From contig CM064427.1 of NCBI GenBank assembly GCA_032690845.1, positions 17,247,501 to 17,311,500 on the forward strand: a DNA stretch of 64,000 nt, written 5' to 3'. Made by a program: the position numbers and the translations under genes. Positions 33,545 to 45,359 of this stretch are shown here, piece after piece. The notes beneath the pieces were generated by a model. It was not told where the DNA came from, ran no database searches, and was given only the letters and a program-made list of their open reading frames with translations. Position 1 is the first letter of the stretch. The number at the start of each line of letters is the position of its first letter. The stretch is from Eleusine coracana subsp. coracana. Lineage: Eukaryota > Streptophyta > Magnoliopsida > Poales > Poaceae.

Positions 33545-35135
33545 CACTACGAGAAATCATCGAAAAGCACTCGGTAAAGGCTTTGCCGAGTGCAACACTC
33601 GGCAAAGAGCTCTCGACCGAAAAAGTGCCGGCAAAGAGCTCTTTACCGAGTGTTTTTTATCGGGATTACCGAATGCCGCTGCAACACACGGCAAAATAAA
33701 GTTGCGCTGACGGTTAAAAAATATCTTTGTCGAGAGTCAAACGGAATACACACAACAAAGAACCAACACTTTGTCGAGTGTATTTTGCAATACACTCGGC
33801 AAAGGCCTAAATCTTTGTCGAGTGTTTTTAGCGAGGCACTCGGCAAATTATGGTTACTTTGCCGAGTGTATTTCTGAATACACTCGGCAAAAATTAGTCA
33901 GTTTGTCGAGTGTATTCATTATACACTCAGCAAAGTGTACTTCCAAAATTGTTTTTTTTGTTTCTTCCGTATTACCAAACACACATCATCACACACAGAT
34001 CATATTAATATCAATATACATTTTAGACATTTTAACAATATATAATCCATAATTCACGAATTGAACCACAACATGTGTATTCATAGATCATCATTATAAG
34101 TACTTCCGTCGTACTTAAATCCACAAATACATATCACATTTAATTCAATAACACTTAAATCCACATAAATAAGTTCGTTCATCAACACAAATGGTAAACA
34201 AGTTCACTAAAAAGGGGGTGGCAGGAACCAAACGCGAGGAAGTGACGGATGTTGCTTTTCTTGAGGCACTTTATTCGACATTGCCGATGGAGGAGGATTC
34301 TACATAAAGTAGAGCATATTAAGTTGTATAGGTTTCTAAGTTTCTATGTTTCTGTAGAAATCTAAGTTTTTCTAAATTCTCTAGGTTTTTAAAATAGAGC
34401 ATATTACATTTCTCTAGATTTATAAGTTTATCTAGGTTTTTAAGTTTCTCTAAGTTTGTAAGTTTCTTTAAGTACTTTAATTTTCTATGTTTGTCTAGGT
34501 TTTTAAGTTTATTTAAATTATCTAAGTTTCTAAGTTAACGAACTAGTTAAAATGAAAGTATAAAATTAAGTAAAAAATGCAGTAAAAAATGCAAATAGAT
34601 CAGAAAATTTAGCAAATTTTCACATTACTCAAAATATATTGTCTTTGTGCCAAGAAAAAATTAGCCACCGAAAATAATCAAAAAAGAAAATTATTTTGAG
34701 TGTCTAGATAAAACACTTGGCAAAATTGGCACTTTGTCGAGTGTTTGAGTTTAGCTCTCGGCACAATGGGTACTTTGCCGAGTGCCCCACAACGACACTC
34801 GGCAAAAGTGATGTTTACCGAGTGCCTCCAAACGGACACTCGACAAACATGTAACCGTCATCGCACTCTGTCAGTCGTCGGCTAAATTTTTGACCCATTC
34901 CCCTTTTGCTGAGTGCTGTAAGACACTCGGCAAAGATGGAATATGCCGAGTGTTTTGTGTTTTGCCGAGTGTTCTTAAGCTGAGCACTCGACAAACAATA
35001 TTTTTACCTAGTGCCGTGCGTTTGCCGAGTATTTTTTGGTTGGCATTCGATAAAGTGCCCTATTTGTCGAGTGTCCGATATAAAACACTCTGGCAAAAGC
35101 TGTGACACTCGGCAAAGACAGGTTCTCCCATAGTA
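33545..35135. mobile_element. Non-autonomous CACTA (En/Spm) transposon
   Basis: The left end is CACTACGAGAAATC; the right end, read on the other strand, is TACTATGGGAGAAC, so the termini have diverged. A 3-bp duplication TTA flanks it (33542-33544 and 35136-35138), as expected for CACTA elements. Both subterminal regions (33560-33930 and 34700-35115) are packed with copies of TTTGCCGAGTG/CACTCGGCAAA in both orientations, the sites bound by the TNPA-type protein. The interior (33950-34690) is AT-rich and encodes no transposase. Total 1591 bp. It lies between the bHLH-like and FDH genes. Confidence 0.95.
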
Positions 35136-35138
35136 TTA

Positions 35139-35608
35139 GGTGCTCTCGGAACATCGCTTTCACAGGCGAATTACCTGGAAGCATCTATCACCATCAACAT
35201 TTATGTACCTTTCATCTCAAAATTGAAAAATTATTGCTTTTCAAAAACGTTTATGTGAACCACAGGCAAATCCTTGTCCTTTTCGACGTGTTTATAACAC
35301 ATGTTCCCCCATATATCCCAAACTTTTACCGAGATTACTAAATAGATGAAGTTCACTTTTTTTTTTTTGAAACAAATAGAAGTTGGAAGAAAGAAGGGTT
35401 TTTTTTTTCCTTTTCAAACGCGTAGAACAGAAGTGCATAACTCGACAAAGAAGAAAAAGCTTTATTCATAGTTCCAGCTGAATGGTCCAGGCCTCCATTA
35501 TTTCTGGCTGCCGACAGGTTTCTCAATGGACACCCGTACAACAACGGGCCTGGTCTTTCCTCGCGTTCTCGTTCGCTCCTGGAAACCCTACAGCTGCGCC
35601 AAGCGCGA
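35139..35608. other. Spacer and 3' region of the FDH gene
   Basis: No gene is supported. The right part, up to 35608, is the 3' untranslated region of the minus-strand formate dehydrogenase gene. Runs of T/A at 35359-35370 and 35401-35409 occur within it. Its end cannot be fixed from sequence. Confidence 0.5.
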
Positions 35609-38600
35609 TTACTGGTACTGGCTAGCAAGCTGGCCTTCCTTGACGATGTAGTTCTGAACCGGAAAGTCCTCGCCTTTGAAGTACCTGTCCAGCATGTCCT
35701 TCACACCCTCGGCATATCGCAGCTGCATACATTATTGTTTTGTCAGTCAATAACAAGTCAGAAAATGGATAGAAAATGGATACAGCAAATGTACCACAGA
35801 CACAGAAAAAAAAAGTGGATTTAGTGTATGGTTTTTTCACATGTGTGTGCGTACTTGTGATTCATGTAGGCAACTAGAATGTTAAACCTGAAACCTTAAA
35901 ATCACACGGCCCTGCTTCTGAGTAAACTCCAGTCCAGAGTTTGGACATTAGGCTGGTAATCTCAAGACACTTACCAGTAAAAAAATGATACTGGTAAGTT
36001 ATAAGATCATAACTTTCAAATTCTGATGATCATGCTTCAGGTGTCTACGTGCAGTGTTTCTTGATGTATCATGAAAAATGAAGTGTGAGATTATCAGTTC
36101 GTCCACTCAAATAACTGAATGAATTGTCTATAATCGTCCGTTCGTGATAGGTCCTGACCGTGTTCAAGCATAATGCAGCACCAGGATGATGCTCCTTAGT
36201 AAGCTTATGCAAGAAAAAAAAAATAATACAGGTACGTGGTTCAAGTTACTCCTCTATCATTTAGACTAAGCAAGCTCACCTGCGCATCAATAGTAGTTCC
36301 AGAGATGTGAGGGGTCATGGCATGGTTAGGCATGTAGCGCCAGGGGTGATCCTTCGGTGCTGGTTGGGGGTACCACACATCGCCGCCATATCCTAAGGAA
36401 TCGTTAAGTGGGACAAAATGTGTCATACAATAGAAATACTTGTCAAACTAGATATATTAATTGTATCATTTTCCTATTAAACTATAGTTAAAATATTAAT
36501 TCAGGCAAGAATCTATATCCAAGAAAACAGTCTCACCGCAAGAATACTACTTTACAAAATGCCAATCGCTGTATTAAATTGTTAACGAAAGAAAATATCG
36601 TATACCAAATCACTATATTCTATTCTATTAATCTAAGGTTTTTCATTTGGTTCAGGAAAATGCAACAGACGGCAAGCTCAAGGAAAATAACATACTTTAT
36701 TGACCCAGTAGCGGATCAAGGCTAAACATGCATAGGGATACTGGTACGTAAAAAGCATAAGGAAACAAATGAATGGCCATAAGTACCAGCAATGTGCCCA
36801 CTGGAGCAAGCGTCTGCAACTGCCTGAGTATCCATGATTGCTCCACGGGCATTATTCACAACAATCACACCTTTCTTCATCTTTGCAATCCTCTCTTTGT
36901 TAAACATGCCCCTGAACAAATGAGTGAACAAAACTTAGAAAAGTTGTCTATTAAGATATTTTAGAAAGATCAAGAATACGATAAACTAAAACCTTGTTTT
37001 GTCTGTGAGAGGTGTGTTGATCACAACCACATCACATTTTGGAAGCATAGCATCCAGGTCCTCTTCAAACTTGGCTCCAATTTCTTTCTCAAGCTCAGGG
37101 TCAATTTTAAGTCTGTCATGGTAAAGCAGGTTGCAGTTGAAGGGCTTAAGACGTTGGAGCAGGAGCCTGCCAATACGACCGGCCCCCACAGTTCCCACAG
37201 TTTTTCCTTCTAGATCATAAGCTCTGTGGGCAATGCCTGCGACATTCCATTCACCCTGTACCACTTGTTGATACCCAGGCAAGAAGTTCCTGACCAGAAT
37301 GAGGATGCGCAAGAGCTCATCTTCAGCCACAGAGACGGTGTTACTTCCAGTAACTTCAGCAACAGTTAAGCCTGCAGCAGCAGCTGCTGGCAAATCAATA
37401 TGATCAGAGCCAATCCCGGCCGTGAGAAGAAGCTCAAGGTTCTTTGCCTTCTTTATCCTCTCCGCGGTAACATACGCTGGGTGGAACGGGGTGGTTATCA
37501 GGACATGCATATCTTCAATGTGCTTCTCCAGCTCTGAGAGCAAGAACAGAAATCATTTATTAGTGCAATCGTGTACAAAATCAGAGCTCGCAATAACAAT
37601 CAGTCTTCTGCAGAAAAAGTGACATATTATTCATAATTTTATATTGGTAAAACTGAAGCCAAAACAGAGATGGTTAAGGCCAAAGCAACTATGAAAACTG
37701 GTATGCATAATCTTTCTTTCTTTCTTTTCCAATTAACAAAGCAGGAAACGAACAGATGTCTGAACATTAAAATAGCATCTTCAGTAATGTGAGAGGAAAC
37801 CAGATTTTCAGCCATCAACCACATAACTAATGAATAGCTGAACCAAGCGAACAACCATATTTCTCTATTCCTATTTCCTACTGAACTGATGAAGAAAATC
37901 ACCACTCTGGTTACTGAGTTGGGACTGTGTAATTACAATGCTCATAATGTTTAGTGTTGTTTCTATAGGATTAGGAACAAGTTTTTTATGAAGTGTCTTA
38001 GAAAGACTTGACAGGGAAAAGGAAAAGGTGGCTACTGACCGCTGTTGGGTCCCTCCTTGTCATCGGTGACAATGTAGTGGTGGCCCTGCGACTCGAGCCA
38101 GTTGCGGATGCCGAGGGCGCCCTCGACGCAGCCGACGAAGTTGGGGTTCTTGTCGGCGTGCTCACCGGCCTTGTAGAACACCCCGACGATCTTCTTGCTG
38201 CCTGAGGATGTCTGAGAAACAGCGAAGGCAAGAGGAAATTAACACTCGTCAGAGGGTCGAATTGATTCGGCATTCGAACCTCGTGCACCATAACTAATCA
38301 ATCTGCTTAAAATCGTCAGATAAATATAGTATTAAAAAAAAAGATGAAAAATAAGCAGGGAGATAGATCAGGAAAAGAAAATCTTGTTTGGATAATACTA
38401 GAACTAGAACATACAGAGCCGCAAAGGAAGGAACAGGAGCAGGAAGAAGAAGGGAAAAAAAATTCCTCCACGAAGGGCAAGAAAGGAAACGCGCAGTAGG
38501 AATCAGAGGTAACAAACATTTAACAAAGACGAACGAACGCACTGAGAGAGGGTTGGACTGGATCGCGTGCGCGGCCCTGGAGCCGGCGAGCGCCCCGTCG

Positions 38601-38635
38601 ACCAGGCGCCGAGCGGCCGCCCTCCACATCGCCAT
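35609..38635 (-). CDS. FDH: NAD-dependent formate dehydrogenase, mitochondrial
   Basis: Oxidises formate to CO2 with reduction of NAD+ in the mitochondrial matrix; a D-2-hydroxyacid dehydrogenase family member. Six exons (minus): 38635-38543, 38211-38040, 37533-36993, 36911-36787, 36392-36280, 35722-35609; 1158 nt, 385 residues. The N-terminus (MAMWRAAARRLVDGAL) is Arg/Ala-rich, as in a mitochondrial presequence. Family sequence starts GSKKIVGVFYKAGEHADKNP. The Rossmann motif GAGRIG is at 205-210 with the NAD-selecting Asp228 (YHDR). Catalytic Arg291 (NNARGAI), Gln320 (PQPAPKDHPW) and His339 (MTPHISGTT) are all present. All junctions are in frame. The exon 1 donor used here is TCA|GTGCGT. A GC donor 24 bases earlier (CAC|GCGATC) would give the shorter RAAH-TSSG junction seen in relatives, so the presequence end is uncertain. 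Confidence 0.95.
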
Positions 38636-39574
38636 GGATCAACCCTAACGCGGAGGCGAAGAGAATCGAACAGGGGCAGAGGAAGAAGCTGGAAGCAGAC
38701 GCCGGTGGGGACTAGGGAGTGAGGAGAGTGATGAGTCGAAGTCGAAGTAGAGACGGATAAAGGCTGGAAGCGATCAGGCCGACATGTGGGCCCCCGTAGG
38801 GCGTTCCGAGGAAAGGTGGCGGCACACGTGTTATTGGTGGGTACGAGAGTGACTGTGCACCGCCGCCGGTGGTCCTGGCGTGAAGATACCTGAAGCTTGG
38901 ACCGTCGGTTCCATGGCAGGTAGGACCAGCATTTGCGGGACCCATGTGTCCGTGAAGTAATTTAATGTGGGTTTTGTTTCGCTTACGTGCGTGTCTGTGG
39001 GTTTTGGATACTTCCTCGGGGCAGGCGGCTAACAAACTCGGCGCGTCTGCGGCTGCCGCTTGGGGTTCGAAAACGAAGCGAGCCGTGGGTGGCACGAAGC
39101 ACGCTGCTCCCCGATGCTTTCGGCAGTGTCCGTTTGCAAATTGGCATCGCCAAGCAAGCAAAGGGCGTGCGCGTTGCGAAAGTCCGCTAGTAAAAGAAAG
39201 CCAATTGACTTAGTGTCGACGTGACAACTCCCGTGACCGGATGTCCTACTCCTAAGCTAGTCCACGAGGCCGTACCTTCAGGCGCCATCGAACCAAAAGC
39301 CGCCTGCCCTGCCCCGATCCGCCCGTCGCGCCGCCGCCGGATTCGACAGCAAGTTTTTTCCTCGCCCGGCCGGCCACCTGCGTGCGACTCATGCCAAGCC
39401 TGGTACGGCTGTGCTTCGATTCCAGCCGCGTGCATTGCCACTGCGCGACGGAATCTATAGGCGCGCGTGTGCTACAGGAAAAAATAGATTGCCGTTATAA
39501 TACAATTTTAGTTAAAAAAAATAAAATTATTATATTAACGACAATAATTTAAACAGAGGGAGTCCTAAGTAAAG
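38636..39574 (-). promoter_or_regulatory. Upstream region of FDH, GC-rich, with a MITE-like relic
   Basis: The first 150 bases or so left of about 38790 should hold the FDH leader and core promoter. The stretch 38780-39460 is GC-rich without a supported gene. At about 39480-39565 an AT-rich piece ends in acgacaataatttaaacagagggagt, like the right terminus of the Stowaway-like MITE at 28310, and is probably a half element. Confidence 0.4.
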
Positions 39575-40040
39575 CTGTCCAATTAGACCGTCCAGCACGG
39601 TACAATCCAGCATGAATTAATCTGGTATAATTAATTTTGGACCGATACGATATGTAACTAATTTTGGGTCGTGTCGTGCCGGTCCACGTGCCTAGGCATC
39701 AGCCTACGGCCCGACACGAATTGGAGTAATCGTGTCGGGCCGGCCCGCTAGAACGATAACTCATTAATCCTTTAATAGCTCATTTCAGGACTGTTTACTT
39801 ATTACTAGATCACTATGTTGTTTTTATTTAGTGTTAAAGTATTTTTTTTATTTTTAATAACACTAAACGGGTCGTGTCGTGCTAGTCCGTGGGCTCGAGT
39901 GACAGCTGAAATATGGCACGCAGTCTTGTACCGGGCTGGCCCGACACAAAAATATTTTGGATCGTATCGGACTCGTACTGAACCTTTTTTACGTGCTTTA
40001 ACCCGACCAACGGATCACAGGTTTTTTGGACAACACTAAA
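39575..40040. repeat. Interspersed repeat with short inverted ends (hAT-like?)
   Basis: The left end (agctgtccaa) and the right end (ttggacaacact) are imperfect inverted repeats. The interior has repeated gtgtcgtgc, ggccggcccg and ggcccgacac motifs in both orientations (for example about 39665-39755 and 39870-39955). This structure is common in a class of dispersed plant repeats. No target duplication could be confirmed and no coding capacity is present. Confidence 0.5.
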
Positions 40041-40320
40041 TTCAGCTCATAAGCTGCTTAGGAATAGACCCAATCCAATGACAGCTTACGACGGATCAGC
40101 ATCCGAAGAAATCTTTCTTCTTTTTTCTCTAGTGCTTTTCACATCTCTGCCACCAACCGAGTCTTTTTCTACGCGCTGGTGCCAACTATCCTTTATTAAT
40201 TGGTCTCAAAATTTTAGACTTAGTTTTTGAAATTTCTTTAGCACTAACTAACCATACTTATTGGTTTTGCTACCTTGCTTCAAAGGTGTAAATCACCTTG
40301 TGTCTTCTCGTTGTATATTA

Positions 40321-41297
40321 GGACATGTTTAGCATGGTTTTATTCTAAAACTTTAAGGAGACAATTTGGAACCATCCAAACAACCCAGCTCTAAAATTTT
40401 ATAGAGCAGCAGCTCCAATTGAAATTGGAAAAGCTCTAAATGGAGTTGTATATTCAATATTCTCATAAAGATGGGATAAAATTATCCAACTTTACCACGG
40501 GTTACAGAAACGAACTGTTATTTTTTATTTTTTCTCACTTTCCGGCGGTCGCCCCCTTGAATCGATCCCCTGCCCCATCTCACCTCCGACGCGCTCGCAC
40601 CCTTCAGCAGACCCGCCTCGGCCATTGGCGACTCCCTACTTCGGTGCGCACCCCCTCCTCAGCTCCTCCTTGGTCCGGCGCGCACGGCGGCCTTGGTCTC
40701 CTCGTTGCGCTGCCTTCTGAGGCCTGTGTCGCGCTACGTTGGGAGGACCCTGCCAGGCTACCGTCGCGTTGCATCGAGAGATAAGAACAGGCAGAGAAGA
40801 AGAGATAAGTTGTGACTCCGTTGATCCGTATTTCTGTTTACCTTCAAATTTTCACGTCTATAGCTGAAATTCAATCTCTCCGATTTTTGTCTCCCGATTT
40901 TTGAGGAATCAGACAGAAACTTGAGCGGAAACAGAGTTGTGTTTCGAGGAAAGAGAACGTTTTGTTCATGCTGTACAGATGAACGATCTAGTCCATATGA
41001 TAAACTAATATTTTTGTAACATTGTTATATAGTTTAATATATCAATTTATTTTGAAAAAAAAAATCTTACGACAAAAAATAGTTACAATGATTTTATTAC
41101 CTTTACTAACATACACCAAGTCAGATCAAGGATAAGAATGAAAATTTATCCTCAAAATTGTTTTTTTTTGGAACTGGAGACAACTTTCTAGCCAAACACC
41201 ATCACAAACAACTCCAACTTTATAACAGAACAGCTCCATCATGAAGTTTTAGAGTAGAGCTGCTCTCTTATGGAACAAAGCCATGCCAAACACACTC
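40321..41297. mobile_element. Tourist-like (PIF/Harbinger) non-autonomous element with GC-rich insert
   Basis: A 977-bp element flanked by TTA on both sides (40318-40320 and 41298-41300). Terminal inverted repeats are GGACATGTTTAGCATGG on the left and, on the other strand, GAGTGTGTTTGGCATGG. Subterminal pairing continues (agctctaaaattttatagag against ctctactctaaaactt). No transposase is encoded. A GC-rich block at about 40540-40790 differs sharply from the AT-rich ends and contains an open frame, but no recognised domain. It looks like captured host sequence. Confidence 0.8.
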
Positions 41298-41602
41298 TTA
41301 ATCAGCATATACACGTAGGTGATTTCAGAATCAGAACTTCACCTTTCGGCTCAAAGATTAAGTTAAATCTTATTTCACAAATTTTTAGTTGCGAGAGAAA
41401 TTTTGCTTATATGAGTAGTCGACTTGAGCATCCGAGTTTGGCTTAAAGATTAAGTTAATCTTGCTTCATTTTTTTTAATTGCAAGATCAATTTTGCTTCA
41501 TTGATTAGTCGACTTGAGCAACCGAACGCATAAATTTTATTTGGCTTCTTGTTCAAAACAAGGAATTTTAAGTCCTTGAATGATAATGATGTACATAAGT
41601 AT

Positions 41603-42281
41603 TAGGGATGAAAGCGGTCAGAAACGATCGAAAGAAGGCTCAATTGTTTTTGTTTTTATATTTTTTCCGGAAGCAAAATCAATAACTGTATTGGTGGAAA
41701 TGAATACGGTGTCGGTATTTCGGTAAAGTCAGAAATAATATTATTAAATAATATTACTATAACTAAAACGGATGGTAACGATCGGGAATCAATACTAACA
41801 ATCGAAAACATAAATCGTGAAGTATGGCACTGATAAAACAGGAAAATTGGAGGTGTCATGCTTACGTCTCGACGACAGCATGAGACTATGATAAACTGGC
41901 TATAGGGTATTGATTATTAAATACTTGTATGTACATATATAAAAAATTACATTTACAAAAATAGAAAGTAGACAAAATTTATGTCGAGAGATTTATGATT
42001 TGTTTTAGGCTAGAAGAACTACTTGCCTTTTAGAGAGATTTGTTATAATCAAAATACTGAATACGGTAATTACCTAAATTACTCTACGGTAATTTCTACA
42101 TTAAAATAGAAATTTGCAGAAACAATTGGAAAACTTCAAAATTGTTTTCATTACCACTTCCACGAATTACTACCATTTTTGCTTCTACTTCTTCAAAATA
42201 TCATTTTCGCGTGTTGCAATCGATAAAATATAAAAACGAGCATCGATAAACCGATAATTACCACTTTTATTTTCATTCCTA
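41603..42281. mobile_element. Non-autonomous hAT element with 8-bp target duplication
   Basis: Terminal inverted repeats TAGGGATGAAA (left) and TAGGAATGAAA (right, other strand) are flanked by a perfect 8-bp duplication ATAAGTAT (41595-41602 and 42282-42289). An 8-bp duplication with TAGGGATG ends is characteristic of hAT transposons. The 679-bp interior is AT-rich with repeated cgat/gata motifs and no transposase frame. Confidence 0.92.
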
Positions 42282-42289
42282 ATAAGTAT

Positions 42290-44013
42290 GACCTTAGTTT
42301 TCTAAAAACTTTTATGGGAGTTTATCACAGGATTCAATGTTTTTTTTTCTTCAAGATTGACAAACAGTTCGGTGTATTAGCACCTAAGGTACTTGGGTTT
42401 CGCTGCTCGTCCATGTTTATTCCAATCAGCCACAAATTGAGACCATCGTGATCAGGTAAGCCACCGTTGCCAAGTGGCTCCTTGAAATTCAACTATGTCT
42501 CTGACTTTCTCATTGGTCGTGTTATGTACTCATGATAGCTTAACCTCACTAATTTGTCTCTGTAATACTTTGCATCCATATTGACCCATACTTCCCTTCA
42601 AAACCCTCGATGAAAGCTGCAAAAAGTATCGATAAATGTCCAAATTCCCAATTGGAAAGGCAAGGTAGGTGTTTTTATAATATTTTGGTTGACAATTAAA
42701 ATTTAATAGAATTTATATTGTTTGAGTTTATAATACAATTCTTAGAGTGGATTGTCAGGTATGATGTGTATGAAAAGAAAATTCATATAAAATCTCAAAA
42801 ATAAACAATTATGAGAAGGCTATAGTATCATAAAAATATAGAATCTAATATAAGGGAAAAAGAGTGTCTTTTAATCTTGTTATAAAATTCATTTATAACA
42901 GTTATGATTTAGTTTTGAGTCTACTATTAAGAATGAACTATTTTTTATGGGTCCATGGATTGCAACAAGCTTCCTATTAGTCATTCAACCAATAGGATAA
43001 GTTTAATTTTGCTACCTTCAATATCTTTATTACTTCTAAACCTACTTTACAAAGACCCTCAACATACAATGTCCCTTCTTTTGTGTAACAACGACGAATC
43101 TAGGAGAAGGGGGAGAGGGAGGGGGGGGGGGTGTTTGAGTCCCCAAATTTATTTTACATAGCTCATATACAACTTAGTCTAGTTAGCTGACAATAAGCCA
43201 CATGACCAGGTATGTTATCACAAACACACAGATTTGACCTAATTTCTAACCTGTTGTTTCGCTGATGGAGGCATCTGTGTGGCATGCAGCGGCGTTGACG
43301 GCGGTCTCACAACTCGACATGGCATGACATCAAGCTTGTGTGGCCACCGACTGGTGTGCGAGGACGCAACACCTATACTAGAGTCCGACACATCCTGTGA
43401 TCTAGCGTTAGCTGTGATATACGACTGCAAGCTATGAAGCGCGACAATGGCTGGCCTAGCATGAGCTTTGGAGGAGAGACGGTGAGCAACAAAGAAGTAG
43501 CAGCCAACAAACACATCAACACTACAATTCTACAACCAAGCAAAAGCAGCAAGTGCCCATACGTTGCACAATGCGCCCATGCCTTATATAATCTGAAATT
43601 CATCTATTTCATCCATGTGATTAAACATTATTAATTATTTAAAAGTCATGGTCTAAAAGTTATCAAAATCCTATATATTTAGGATATGTGATGAGGACTT
43701 AGGTCACTTATATCTTACCAATTATAGTAACATTGATGATGACCGAAGTGAACAAAATCTTGTCCAATTTGTTATGATTTATGAGACAAAAATTATGTAT
43801 GGAGCTTGTCAAAATTTAGGTCGTATGTGGTTCAACCCCATACAACTTTGGTCTCGATCCGCCAATATCTGTGCAGGTACTCATAAGAACACACTTGCAA
43901 CAAATGCCACTGTGTGTGGTTGATATACCATGCATTTTCACATATTAGCTTTGAACAATTATAAATATATATGTTTTTCATTGCACATAATTGTCTGAAC
44001 AAATATATTTTTT
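42290..44013. other. AT-rich intergenic DNA with a G-run
   Basis: No gene is supported. A G-rich tract at 43107-43132 (runs of 5, 3 and 12 G) could form a G-quadruplex. A 91-codon minus-strand frame at 43239-43514 lies in a locally GC-rich patch but has no recognised domain. The rest is AT-rich without clear repeats. Confidence 0.45.
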
Positions 44014-44534
44014 AAAGAAAAGTCTATTTTACTTTCAAATAATTTACTTTGTTTAATTTACTCTCCGAATAAAATCTTGACTCAATTTACTCTCGCAAAC
44101 ATTTCGAGTCATTGTAATTTACTTTTGTTATAATTTGTATTTTTTGTTTTTCTTTGTATATTTTGAATTTAGTATTCAAATTTGGCACAATGATTGTTTC
44201 ATAGAACATTACGCAAAAATATAAAACATATTTTACACAATTATTTATTTAATAATATTCAATAATATCTTAAGTATAGTTATACAATTGCATGCAAATT
44301 ATTTATAAAAAATAAAAAATATTGTTTGAAATAGTGGTTGTTATAATATTTTATCCTACAATATTTGAGCTTCAAATTCAATTTTTACAAATAGAAATGC
44401 AAAATATAAATGATATAAAGTGATATATTGCACCTGCTTGAATTGTTTGAGGGAGTAACTTGAGCCAAGAGTTTTTCAGAAGTAAATCGAAAAAAATGAA
44501 TTATTTGAAGGAGTAAAATAGACCTTTTCTTTTA
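44014..44534. mobile_element. MITE with about 90-bp inverted termini
   Basis: The left arm (from 44014: aaagaaaagtctattttact, continuing to about 44110) pairs with the right arm (about 44425-44534, ending agtaaaatagaccttttctt). Shared inner blocks are caaataattta, tttactctc and cttgactcaa (cttggctcaa on the right). The interior is AT-rich and non-coding. The exact ends and target duplication are uncertain because the flanks themselves are A/T repeats. Confidence 0.75.
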
Positions 44535-44652
44535 TTTTATAAACCCTTCAATTTTTTCTTAAGAAGACCTTAGTGTTACTTATTGTGTTTTACATTAAAT
44601 TGTTGTACTTGATTTCTAAGATCTTTGTTTGTGTGACTATATATTTCTTAGG

Positions 44653-45162
44653 AAATTTGTCTAGAATACATCACTAAAACGTGACTTCATCCTGAACACA
44701 CCGTGAAAATTAAATTTAGCTGGAACACACTTCAATTGTGAAAAATTTCGTTTGTGACATATTATGATTATTTAACTATTATTTTCAACTTTTCTATTTC
44801 AATATATAAAATATGTTAGAATTTAAAACTTGATACACATATACATTGTTGCATTCTCTATCAGTAAAAAATGGTGCTAGAATTTTTTCTATTGTTTGGA
44901 TGGCTTGCTCGGTAAATTAGATATTAAACAATGAGTAAACAATAGAAACAATAAAAAAAATTCTAGTTCTATTTTTACTGATAGAGAATGCAACAATGTA
45001 TATGTGTGTTAAATTTTAAATTCTAGCGTCTTTTATATATTGAGATATAAAAGTTAAAAATAATAGTTATTTGATCATAGTGTGCCACAGACGAATCTAT
45101 CCATATTTTGACGATATGTTCAAAATGACATCATGTTTTGTTGGTATGTTACAGACAAATTT
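44653..45162. mobile_element. Fold-back MITE, about 250-bp arms
   Basis: The left arm starts aaatttgtct and the right arm ends agacaaattt. Most of the 510-bp element folds on itself, for example cattgttgcattctctatca against tgatagagaatgcaacaatg, and actattattttcaacttt against aaagttaaaaataatagt. Only about 10-20 bases form the loop, near 44925. No coding capacity. It shares arm sequence with the fold-back at 12812-13092. The superfamily is undetermined; long arms suggest a Mutator-like origin, but no 9-bp duplication was seen. Confidence 0.85.
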
Positions 45163-45359
45163 TTATATTTTTTTGTATTTGTTATAACAACTTAAACTCT
45201 GTGTGTCTATATCATGTATTTAAAAGAGAAAACCCGTATATAAATTCAACAAGAACAGATCTAATGGAACTAGGAGAAATGTATTGTATCGTTGATAATC
45301 TATAAGCAGAAAAGGGATATTTTCCGAAAATGATTTATAAAAGCAGAAAACCACCCATA

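Noticed and set aside
33560..35115. CRISPR-like array of short repeats (CACTCGGCAAA)
   Set aside because: Repeats occur in both orientations with irregular spacing inside a CACTA element, as expected for its subterminal sites.
38712..39161. 149-codon minus-strand frame upstream of FDH
   Set aside because: No domain or splice context; the GC-rich composition alone explains the open frame.
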